From NCBI GenBank assembly GCA_019114925.1, contig DXEO01000234.1, positions 1 through 6,211 of the forward strand: a DNA stretch of 6,211 nucleotides, given 5' to 3'. A program made the translations under genes and the position numbers. This stretch comes from Candidatus Corynebacterium faecipullorum. GTDB taxonomy: Bacteria > Actinomycetota > Actinomycetes > Mycobacteriales > Mycobacteriaceae. Numbering within the stretch: the first letter of the stretch is position 1; every line of letters begins with the position of its first letter. Under the pieces are notes generated by a model. The model was given only the letters and a program-made list of their open reading frames with translations. It was not told where the DNA came from and did not search any database. This document shows positions 1 through 5,641 of the stretch, one piece after another.

Positions 1-1086
1 AAGTTCCCGGACTTCATCCACTCTCAGAAGCGTCTGGGCGCTAACGGCCTGCGTGATGCTGACATGCAGTGGGATTTCTGGACCCGCAACCCGGAGACCA
101 CCCACCAGGTGACCTACCTCATGGGTGACCGCGGTACTCCGAAGACCACCCGCCACCAGAACGGCTACGGCTCCCACACCTTCCAGTGGGTTAACGAGTC
201 CGGCGATGCCTTCTGGGTGAAGTACCACTTCAAGACCCGCCAGGGCGTGGAGAACTTCACCGACGCCGAAGCCACGGAGATGGCCGGCAAGAACGCGGAC
301 TACCACCGCGAGGACCTCTACAACGCCATCGAGGAAGGCAACTTCCCGGTCTGGGACGTCAAGGTTCAGATCATGCCGGTGGCGGAGGCTGAAGAGTACC
401 GCTTCAATCCCTTCGACCTGACCAAGACCTGGTCCAAGAAGGATTACCCGCTGGTGGATGTCGGATACTTCGTGCTCAACCGCAACCCGCGCAACTTCTT
501 CGCGCAGATTGAGCAGGTTGCCCTGGATCCGTCCAACATCGTCCCGGGCATTGGCCTGTCCCCGGATAAGATGCTGCAGGCACGCGTCTTTGCATACTCT
601 GACCAGCAGCGCTACCGCATCGGACCGAACTACAAGCAGCTGCCGGTGAACCAGCCGCTCAACCAGGTCAACACCTATGAGCACGAGGGGCCGATGCAGT
701 ACCTGTTCAACGCCCCGGAGGATCCGGTCTACTCCCCGAACCGCCACGCCAAGGGCGGCGGATACATGGACGGCGATGAGAACCTGCGCTTCAAGGAGCA
801 GGAGACCACCACCGCTCCGGATCTCTACGTGAACCCGGACCCGGCAGGCATCGACTTGGTGCGTGCGCCGTACATCCACCACGCCGAGGACAACGACACC
901 GTCCAGGCCACCGACCTCTACGAAAACGTCTACGATGACGGCGCCAAGGAGCGTATGGCAGACAACATCACCAACGCCATGGCAGGTGTGTCCCCGGAGA
1001 CCGAGGAGCGCGTCTACGCTTACTGGGATGCTGTCTCCCCGCAGCTGGGCAAGCGCGTGCGCGAACTCTTTGCGGAGAAGAAGTAG
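1..1086 (+). CDS. katA: Haem catalase, C-terminal part (5' end outside the window)
   Basis: Converts hydrogen peroxide to water and oxygen (EC 1.11.1.6), normally as a cytosolic haem tetramer. The reading frame is open from base 1, so the gene begins upstream; 361 codons are visible. The first residues, KFPDFIHSQKR, and the following WDFWTRNPET and GYGSHTFQW segments are classic monofunctional catalase sequence. The proximal haem-ligand region RVFAYSDQQRYRIGPNY is intact, with the ligand tyrosine encoded at 595-597. PGIGLSPDKMLQAR just before it is also family-typical. The distal catalytic His and Asn lie in the missing N-terminal part, roughly 130-150 residues in a clade 3 small-subunit catalase of about 500 residues. 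The protein ends shortly after the wrap and helical region (TAG at 1084-1086), with no C-terminal flavodoxin-like domain, so it is a small-subunit type. A hairpin and a terminator follow, so it is the last gene of its transcript. The family is certain; the symbol is by homology. Confidence 0.96.
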   Translation, partial: KFPDFIHSQKRLGANGLRDADMQWDFWTRNPETTHQVTYLMGDRGTPKTTRHQNGYGSHTFQWVNESGDAFWVKYHFKTRQGVENFTDAEATEMAGKNADYHREDLYNAIEEGNFPVWDVKVQIMPVAEAEEYRFNPFDLTKTWSKKDYPLVDVGYFVLNRNPRNFFAQIEQVALDPSNIVPGIGLSPDKMLQARVFAYSDQQRYRIGPNYKQLPVNQPLNQVNTYEHEGPMQYLFNAPEDPVYSPNRHAKGGGYMDGDENLRFKEQETTTAPDLYVNPDPAGIDLVRAPYIHHAEDNDTVQATDLYENVYDDGAKERMADNITNAMAGVSPETEERVYAYWDAVSPQLGKRVRELFAEKK

Positions 1087-1110
1087 GGATTAACGCAGGA
1101 GCGTTAATCC
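1087..1110 (+). repeat. Perfect inverted repeat directly after the catalase stop
   Basis: Ten bases, ggattaacgc (1087-1096), are repeated perfectly inverted at 1101-1110 around an AGGA loop. The stem starts at the base after the TAG stop. No T-run follows, so it is not a standard intrinsic terminator. It probably forms a 3'-UTR hairpin that protects the mRNA end upstream of the true terminator at 1140-1189. Confidence 0.75.
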
Positions 1111-1139
1111 GTCACCCACATGATTTAACCCGTGACCGT

Positions 1140-1189
1140 AAAAGCCCCGCCGGTCTAGTGCATTGAAACTAGTTCCTGGCGGGGCTTTT
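1140..1189 (+). terminator. Rho-independent terminator of the catalase gene
   Basis: AAAAGCCCCGCC (1140-1151) pairs perfectly with GGCGGGGCTTTT (1178-1189), giving a G+C-rich stem flanked by an A-run and a T-run. The 26-base interior contains a smaller nested stem, ctagt (1155-1159) with actag (1168-1172). Because the A-run becomes a T-run on the other strand, it could work in both directions, although the next gene is also on the plus strand. Confidence 0.9.
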
Positions 1190-1197
1190 CCGCGCGC

Positions 1198-1237
1198 CTG
1201 ACCGCTTTTGCCCAGCGTGGACGATAGTTTCTTTTAC
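1198..1237 (+). promoter_or_regulatory. Putative promoter giving a leaderless yhgE-like mRNA
   Basis: A -10-like GATAGT (1223-1228) matches TANANT at all fixed positions except the first. It lies nine bases before the ATG at 1238, so transcription would start at or within a few bases of the start codon. A weak -35-like CTGACC is at 1198-1203 with 19-base spacing. No Shine-Dalgarno sequence precedes the ATG, which supports leaderless translation. This is inference from motif spacing only. Confidence 0.4.
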
Positions 1238-2689
1238 ATGACCTCACGCCTAGCCAGCCCTGCAGATGCGAACCGGAAGATCAGCGTCCGCGCTCTCATC
1301 CTCACTATCGTGCTCATCCTGCCGCTCATCATCGGCGCGGCCGTCGCCGCCGTGTCCGAATGGCAACCAGCCGAGACCTGGTCCCAGGAGCAGGTGGGTG
1401 CGCCCAGCGATGGCACCATCGATCCGGCTGAGCTTTATGACGTCGCCCGTGCGCTCTCCGAAGCCAATGCCCAGGCCGGCTTCTTGGCTAATGGCGCGCA
1501 GCAGCTTGCCGACGGCACCGGTGAGCTGCAGGATGGCGCCGGTGAGCTCGGCGGCGGAGTAGACAAGCTGGCTGGCGGCTCGCAAGAGCTTTATGACGGG
1601 CTCGTGCAGCTACAGTCCGGTACCGCCCAGCTGGGCAACGGTGCTACCGAGCTGGCCGACGGCGTCGGCGGAGCCGTCGACCAAGTCATCGGTCTCGGGG
1701 TGGTTCGCGGACAGATCCTGCAGGCAATCGACGGCACCCTCAAGGACCTGGAAGGGAATAACTCGGCGGAGGCAAAAAACATTCGCTCGCAGCTGGGTGA
1801 TCTGCGCAGCCAAGTGGAGAACTTCCAATTTGATCAGTCCGTTCAGGACCAACTGACGCGATTGAAGGATGGCTCGCGCGAGCTTTCCAACCAGTTGTCC
1901 GTGAGCGGCTATACCTATCACGACGGTGTCTACCAGGCAACGGAGGGTGCACAGCAGCTCAATGCTGGCATCGGTGAGCTCAATGCCAAGGTCGATGAGG
2001 CGCTTAAGGGCGTAGACAAGCTTGTGGAAGGAGCGGAAAAGGTCGACGGCATGGCCAAGCAGAACCAGACCAAGGTGCAGGGAGCGCAGCGTGCGATGCC
2101 GACTGTCGCCGGGCCCGCTGAGGCCGGTAGCGAACCCGCCCAGCTACTCAGCCCCATCGTCGCTATGCTCCTCGCTGCTATCGCAGTTCTGGGCGGGGGC
2201 GTCATCGGTGCTCTGCTGACGCGCGTGGAGCGTCGCATCCTCGTGCTGCTCGGCGGGGCGGTGCTCATCGGCGTTGTCGTGGGCCTGCTCGTGACTCTCC
2301 TGGCTACCGGCGTGACCGTGGCCGCAGTAGCCTGGGCGGGGCTCGCGGCGGCGGGGGCTGGGGTGGCGTCGGCAAGCATGGTGTTCGCGCTGGTGCGCTG
2401 GCTTGGTGCGGTCGGCTGGTTCCTGGGAAGTGCGCTCGCCGTGGCACAGGTCGGCGTCGTGGGATGGGCATGGAAAGCGGCGTCGACCGGCACCGATCTC
2501 AACGCCGCGATGAGCGCGCTCGTGCACCTTTTCCCCATGCAATGGGCAACCTCCGCCATTACCGTGGCGGGCAATGGTGGGCAGTCCCCGCAGCTGTGGA
2601 CAGCCCTGGCTATTTTGGGGGTGATCGCGGTCGCGGCCTTCGTGCTCGTAGGCGCACCCGCCGGGCGGGAAGGCAAAGAAAAGGCCTAA
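1238..2689 (+). CDS. YhgE/Pip-like membrane protein with Leu-x-x-Gly heptad repeats
   Basis: A 483-residue integral membrane protein related to the YhgE/Pip family (phage infection protein and ABC-2-like transporters). N-terminal transmembrane segment at about residues 17-40. Nine uninterrupted L-x-x-G heptads follow, with leucines every seven residues from 83 to 139. Then comes a helical, probably coiled-coil stretch, and a second, looser heptad block at about 234-271. The C-terminal half (about 303-472) has around five hydrophobic segments. The family is known for this heptad pattern between an N-terminal anchor and a C-terminal membrane block. The protein is short for YhgE, which is usually well over 600 residues. 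The ATG was chosen because a -10-like box sits just upstream; a TTG at 1208 would add ten residues but has no ribosome site. No partner gene is adjacent. The substrate is unknown, and a role in export or envelope biology is only inferred. Confidence 0.8.
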   Translation: MTSRLASPADANRKISVRALILTIVLILPLIIGAAVAAVSEWQPAETWSQEQVGAPSDGTIDPAELYDVARALSEANAQAGFLANGAQQLADGTGELQDGAGELGGGVDKLAGGSQELYDGLVQLQSGTAQLGNGATELADGVGGAVDQVIGLGVVRGQILQAIDGTLKDLEGNNSAEAKNIRSQLGDLRSQVENFQFDQSVQDQLTRLKDGSRELSNQLSVSGYTYHDGVYQATEGAQQLNAGIGELNAKVDEALKGVDKLVEGAEKVDGMAKQNQTKVQGAQRAMPTVAGPAEAGSEPAQLLSPIVAMLLAAIAVLGGGVIGALLTRVERRILVLLGGAVLIGVVVGLLVTLLATGVTVAAVAWAGLAAAGAGVASASMVFALVRWLGAVGWFLGSALAVAQVGVVGWAWKAASTGTDLNAAMSALVHLFPMQWATSAITVAGNGGQSPQLWTALAILGVIAVAAFVLVGAPAGREGKEKA

Positions 2690-2777
2690 CTCACAGGCCT
2701 GCGGACGGCACATCGCATAAGTGCCAAGATACGTTACGTGCATTTCCAGATTTTGCTACCGCTGTGAATGAAAAGAG
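2690..2777. other. Intergenic segment without a gene
   Basis: It holds two weak hairpins. AGGCCT (2682-2687, overlapping the yhgE-like stop) can pair with AGGCCT (2695-2700), and GGCAC (2707-2711) with GTGCC (2721-2725). Neither is followed by a T-run, so I see no clear intrinsic terminator for the yhgE-like gene. The rest is unremarkable. Confidence 0.5.
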
Positions 2778-2786
2778 TGCTAAAGT
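2778..2786 (+). promoter_or_regulatory. Extended -10 promoter of the TPM-like gene
   Basis: TGC-TAAAGT (2778-2786) fits the extended -10 form TGN followed by TANANT. There is no good -35 at 16-19 bases; the nearest, TTGCTA (2753-2758), is 22 bases away, so the TG extension would have to compensate. The expected start is near 2793, exactly where the first leader stem begins. That coincidence supports the promoter call. Confidence 0.55.
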
Positions 2787-2792
2787 AAGAGG

Positions 2793-2951
2793 CGCTCACA
2801 AAGCCTACTTAGGGGGTAGGCAAACGGTTTCTCCAATCCGTTGTGAGTGATAGGGAATAGGGGCGACGCGGTTGCTGTAGGGGCACCGCGTCGTTTCCAA
2901 TTGTGGGGGTAAAGTTGGCGGAAACGACCGCTCAGGAATTGGAGAATCACC
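2793..2951 (+). promoter_or_regulatory. Structured 5' leader with anti-Shine-Dalgarno element (candidate cis-regulatory RNA)
   Basis: About 160 nt between the predicted transcription start and the GTG at 2952. Complementary pairs seen by eye: P1, 2793-2801 with 2841-2849 (nine pairs, one G-U), which encloses P2, 2803-2808 with 2816-2821, and P3, 2824-2827 with 2838-2841. Next come hairpin A, 2864-2872 with 2885-2893 (nine perfect pairs), and hairpin B, 2890-2898 with 2920-2928 (nine perfect pairs). A and B share bases 2890-2893 and so exclude each other. The P3 loop contains ttctccaat (2829-2837), a perfect complement of attggagaa (2938-2946), which includes the Shine-Dalgarno GGAG. A second element, 2894-2902, can pair with 2937-2945 (eight pairs plus one G-U). 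No T-run follows any hairpin, so control of translation is more likely than of termination. I recognise no known riboswitch consensus. Function and ligand are unknown. Confidence 0.5.
2941..2944 (+). promoter_or_regulatory. Ribosome binding site of the TPM-like gene
   Basis: GGAG seven bases before the GTG at 2952. It fixes the start codon and is the target of the two complementary leader elements at 2829-2837 and 2894-2902. Confidence 0.75.
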
Positions 2952-4457
2952 GTGACCGACTCCCGTGATATCAAACCTTTTGCTGCTAGCCGCGGCCCTC
3001 AAGTGACCTCTGTCGGCGCGATTATTGGTGCGGCCGTGGTGGGCGGGTTGCTCCTCGGGGGAATCGGCGCGGGCGCGAGCTTGGCGGTCTTCGATGAGCC
3101 GGAGCGCTCTGATTTTCTCATGCAGCCCGCGCAGCGTGAGGTGCAGGCCGACATCATGGACCCGGACGATGTGCTTTCCCCGGAGGAAGAAGAGCGCATG
3201 CTTCGCGATGTCTCCCGGATCGCCGCCCCCGACGTAGTCCGGGGACTGCACTACATGGTCTTTGCCAAGAACAAAGAAAACGTCAATGATTCCGTGGAGG
3301 AGTATCTGCGCAATAATCACCCGGAGCTCATTGGCAAGGATAAGTTTGCTGATGGCCAGGTCTTCGTCGGGGTAGGCCTCGACCCGCGCCAGGCCTTCGT
3401 CTTCGCGGGTGAGGACGTAGCCGATCAGATGGAGCTGCGCAAGGGTGACAGCCATTTAGAGCAGGCCATCGAAGCCATTAAGCCGGGCGTGCGGGATGAC
3501 AATATTCCTGCTGGTCTCTTTGCAGGCGCAGCGGCAGCGATCGATGTGGACCGTGCTGCGGATACCCAGTATGAGAGCGCGAAAGATGGGCGCATTGGGG
3601 CGGCCCTTGGCTTCGGGGTGGCGGGCCTGAGCGTTGGTGGCGCGGGCGCGGGCATTGTTGGTGGTGCTCGCCGCAGCCGGCAGAAGAAAGCGCAGCAGGT
3701 GCGCGAGGATTGGGATTACGTGTCACAGACCTATACCGATGTGGCGCAGCGCTTGAGGGAGATCGATATCCGGGCGCACTCACTGCAATCGGGACTGGTG
3801 GATGAGCGCCTGCGCGAGGATTGGGAGGGCCTGCGTGATGACTTCTTGGCCATCGATGACAAGGTGGGTTCTTTGATGTCGATGCCGGCCGACGCGCCGG
3901 ATGACCAGTTCCGCTCGCATGCCGAACCCATCGCTCACGCGCGCGAACTGTGTGAGCGCGTGGAAACCGCCGAAGTCAACATTGAAAAGCTGCACCGCAT
4001 CGAGAATGCTGATACCGACGCGCGCCGCTATGAGCTCTACGAGTTGGGTAAAGACCTGGCCCAGGCGGGCTACTTGGCCGCGGATATTGACTCGGCGCTT
4101 GAGCGTCACGCCAAGGAGCTGGAGGACGCCGCCGTTGCTTTGTCCCAGGAACCGAATCATCCGCAGTTCATGGAACGCTACTTGGAGCTCTTGGACCGCA
4201 CGGCGTTGCTCTCGGAGCACCTGCAGGCGCAGCTGCAGAAGCGCAACGAGGCCGATGAGCGGCCGGAGCGCACGCATATCTATGACTCCAATTTCTTCGC
4301 CGGCTCCGGCTACCACGGCTACGTGCCCTTCTACGTTGTGAGCACCTGGGACAGCGACGCGACTGCCGCCCGCGAAAGCTCTTCCGGCAGCAGCGGCGGC
4401 GTCAACAGCGGGTTTAGCTCGGGCTTTTCTGGTTCTGGTGGTTCTTCGAGTTTCTAG
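2952..4457 (+). CDS. Membrane-anchored TPM/DUF5129-like protein
   Basis: A 501-residue protein of unknown exact function. Hydrophobic segment 1 at about residues 20-47. A TPM-like domain at about 64-200 contains the family-style opening DPDDVLSPEEEERM (70-83) and DGQVFVGVGLDPRQAFVFAG (134-153). Hydrophobic, glycine-rich segment 2 at about 214-238 is followed by a basic stop-transfer patch (RRSRQKK, 240-246). A long charged helical region, probably coiled coil, spans about 247-440. The tail (about 475-501) is rich in Gly, Ser and Phe and ends in SSSF, as is usual for TPM/YgcG-type proteins. The domain between the two membrane segments would be extracytoplasmic and the coiled coil cytoplasmic, by the positive-inside rule. 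TPM domains are linked to phosphatase activity or photosystem repair in other organisms; no such activity is assumed here. GTG start with GGAG seven bases upstream. It is alone in its transcript, behind an unusually structured leader. Confidence 0.7.
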   Translation: MTDSRDIKPFAASRGPQVTSVGAIIGAAVVGGLLLGGIGAGASLAVFDEPERSDFLMQPAQREVQADIMDPDDVLSPEEEERMLRDVSRIAAPDVVRGLHYMVFAKNKENVNDSVEEYLRNNHPELIGKDKFADGQVFVGVGLDPRQAFVFAGEDVADQMELRKGDSHLEQAIEAIKPGVRDDNIPAGLFAGAAAAIDVDRAADTQYESAKDGRIGAALGFGVAGLSVGGAGAGIVGGARRSRQKKAQQVREDWDYVSQTYTDVAQRLREIDIRAHSLQSGLVDERLREDWEGLRDDFLAIDDKVGSLMSMPADAPDDQFRSHAEPIAHARELCERVETAEVNIEKLHRIENADTDARRYELYELGKDLAQAGYLAADIDSALERHAKELEDAAVALSQEPNHPQFMERYLELLDRTALLSEHLQAQLQKRNEADERPERTHIYDSNFFAGSGYHGYVPFYVVSTWDSDATAARESSSGSSGGVNSGFSSGFSGSGGSSSF

Positions 4458-4487
4458 GCGGGGCGGGCGGCTCTGCCCGCCGGCGCC
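4457..4487 (+). repeat. G+C-rich hairpin after the TPM-like gene
   Basis: GGCGGGC (4462-4468) pairs perfectly with GCCCGCC (4475-4481) around GGCTCT. An outer GGCG/CGCC (4457-4460 with 4484-4487) can extend it. It begins at the last base of the stop codon. There is no T-run, so it is either a 3'-end stabiliser or a poor terminator; the hairpin at 4512-4533 may finish the job. Confidence 0.55.
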
Positions 4488-4502
4488 TGTTGCTCGGTGA
4501 AA

Positions 4503-4533
4503 ACACAAAAGAACCCGCAGTCTCCTGCGGGTT
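4503..4533 (-). terminator. Rho-independent terminator of tRNA-Pro
   Basis: Perfect nine-base stem, plus-strand aacccgcag (4512-4520) with ctgcgggtt (4525-4533), and a four-base loop. On the minus strand the stem is followed by CTTTTGTGTTTT, a good termination tract. It begins three bases after the tRNA CCA end. Convergent transcripts from the TPM-like gene would also meet this stem. Confidence 0.88.
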
Positions 4534-4535
4534 TG

Positions 4536-4612
<77 letters not shown>

Positions 4613-4639
4613 GTGTCTCGCTCTAAGCGGTACCGGAAT

Positions 4640-4669
4640 ACTGTAACGCACCCCAGCCTGAAAGGACAA
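4640..4669 (-). promoter_or_regulatory. Promoter of tRNA-Pro
   Basis: On the minus strand, TTGTCC (4669-4664) and TACAGT (4645-4640) are separated by 18 bases. TACAGT fits TANANT and the -35 matches four of six consensus bases. The expected start near 4633 leaves a leader of about 20 nt before the tRNA 5' end at 4612, a normal length for RNase P processing. The rest of the 81-base gap between the phosphoesterase stop and the tRNA shows no terminator, so read-through from upstream may also contribute. Confidence 0.6.
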
Positions 4670-4693
4670 AACGGCAGCGTGGAAGGGGTATCC

Positions 4694-5599
4694 CTAGGCG
4701 GCCTTCTCGGTGATGTGCAGGAGAGTGGCCGACGGGCGGCAGAACACGCGGAAGGGAACGAACTTCGAGGTGCCCAGCCCGTTGGAGACGTGCATGTACA
4801 TCTCCCCGAAACGGTGCAAGCCCTCGGCGCGAGCGCGATCGATGTCGCAATTGGTCACGATGGAGCGCGAACCCGCCACCTTGAAAGGCAGGCAGAGCTG
4901 GCCGCCGTGCGTGTGCCCGGACAGGGACAGCTGGTAGCCGTCGGCGGCGAATTTCTCCAGAACGCGGGGTTCCGGGGAATGCAGCAGCGCCAAACACAGG
5001 TCAGCGTCTTTGTTCGGGGCACCGGCAATCTCCGAGTAATCATCCAGCTCATGGTGTGGGTCATCCACGCCGGCAGCAGCGAGACGGACGTCGCCGACCT
5101 TGAACTCCACGCGGGCCTGGTTGGCGTCGTGCCAGCCGTGCTCGAGGAAGGCCGCGCGCATGCCCTTCCAGGGCAGGTTCACGTAGGAAGGTTCGTTCTT
5201 CTTTCCAGCCAGGTAGTTGAAGGGGTTCGGCATGCGCGGTGCCCAGTAGTCGTTGGTGCCAAAACAGAACATCCCCGGGCGGCTCAGCAGCGGGCCTAGG
5301 GCGCGGAGGACCTCGGGGACGGCGCGCTCGTCGGAGAGGTTGTCACCGGTGTTGATCACCAAGTGCGGGTCCAGGGCATCGAGGCCCGAGACCCACTCGA
5401 TTTTGGCGCGTTGGCCCGGAATCATGTGGAGGTCGGACACGTGCAGGATACGGAACTCGGACTCCTCGCGCAGCGTACCGGGCTCCAGTAGCGGCAGGGT
5501 GTACTCCTTGAGCTCGAACTTAGTGAGCTCTGAATGCGCCCATGCGGCAGTGCCCAGACCAGCGGCGGCGAGTCCGCCAAGGACAGGGTAAATCTTCAC
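4694..5599 (-). CDS. Membrane-anchored calcineurin-like metallophosphoesterase
   Basis: A 301-residue predicted phosphoesterase of unknown substrate. The short hydrophobic N-terminus (about residues 5-21) looks like a signal anchor, which would place the enzyme outside the membrane. Metal-binding motifs in order: HVSDLH (53-58), NTGDN (83-87), FGTNDYW (113-119), LLHSP (205-209), SGHTHGG (227-233). These are the five blocks of the calcineurin-like fold, but the third is GTND where most families have GNHD or GNHE. The start is uncertain: GTG at 5599 fits a leaderless mRNA from a -10-like box at 5612-5607. GTG at 5605 or 5608 would add two or three residues and has only a weak CAGG upstream. From memory, a homologue in Mycobacterium (Rv3683) lies next to the penicillin-binding protein gene ponA2; that neighbour is not in this window. 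The tRNA-Pro gene follows on the same strand. Confidence 0.88.
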   Translation of the reverse strand: MKIYPVLGGLAAAGLGTAAWAHSELTKFELKEYTLPLLEPGTLREESEFRILHVSDLHMIPGQRAKIEWVSGLDALDPHLVINTGDNLSDERAVPEVLRALGPLLSRPGMFCFGTNDYWAPRMPNPFNYLAGKKNEPSYVNLPWKGMRAAFLEHGWHDANQARVEFKVGDVRLAAAGVDDPHHELDDYSEIAGAPNKDADLCLALLHSPEPRVLEKFAADGYQLSLSGHTHGGQLCLPFKVAGSRSIVTNCDIDRARAEGLHRFGEMYMHVSNGLGTSKFVPFRVFCRPSATLLHITEKAA

Positions 5600-5606
5600 C
5601 CTCACC

Positions 5607-5612
5607 ACACTA
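5607..5612 (-). promoter_or_regulatory. -10-like box of the metallophosphoesterase gene
   Basis: TAGTGT on the minus strand, five of six against TATAAT-type TANANT at the fixed positions apart from the fourth. It ends seven bases before the GTG at 5599, which suggests a leaderless transcript. No convincing -35 is present; TTCAAT (5637-5632) is weak and 19 bases away. It lies where the -35 region of the opposite promoter would be. Confidence 0.35.
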
Positions 5613-5628
5613 CCTGGGCCGGCAGGCG

Positions 5629-5634
5629 TAGATT
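5629..5634 (+). promoter_or_regulatory. -10 box of the GatB/YqeY-domain gene
   Basis: TAGATT fits TANANT fully and ends seven bases before the ATG at 5642, so the transcript would start at or next to the start codon. The purine-rich GAAGGG (5635-5640) is only one base from the ATG, too close to act as a Shine-Dalgarno site, which favours leaderless translation. The -35 region is poorly conserved. Confidence 0.5.
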
Positions 5635-5641
5635 GAAGGGC

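Noticed and set aside
1208..1237. TTG at 1208 as start of the YhgE-like gene
   Set aside because: No ribosome site, an atypical N-terminus, and it would overlap the predicted -10 region; ATG at 1238 is simpler.
1930..2676. 248-codon open frame on the minus strand
   Set aside because: Lies opposite the YhgE-like gene; composition is dominated by Ala, Pro, Thr and Ser, as expected from the complement of a hydrophobic membrane gene.
2878..2893. Resemblance of the hairpin A region to a T-box (AGGGTGGNACCGCG)
   Set aside because: Only ACCGCG and AGGG match; the TGG bulge that pairs with the tRNA end is missing, and the downstream gene is not an aminoacyl-tRNA synthetase or amino-acid gene.
2803..2893. 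Possible 6C RNA on the minus strand (C-rich hairpin loops)
   Set aside because: The loops have four or five consecutive C at most, the spacing between hairpins is too long, and no terminator tract follows on the minus strand.
2853..2909. Possible G-quadruplex from four G-runs
   Set aside because: Loop lengths of 4, 16 and 21 bases are too long for a convincing quadruplex, and the bases are better explained as hairpin loops.
2847..2912. Possible 21-codon upstream reading frame in the leader (GTG to TAA)
   Set aside because: No ribosome binding site before the GTG and no notable run of one amino acid that would suggest attenuation.
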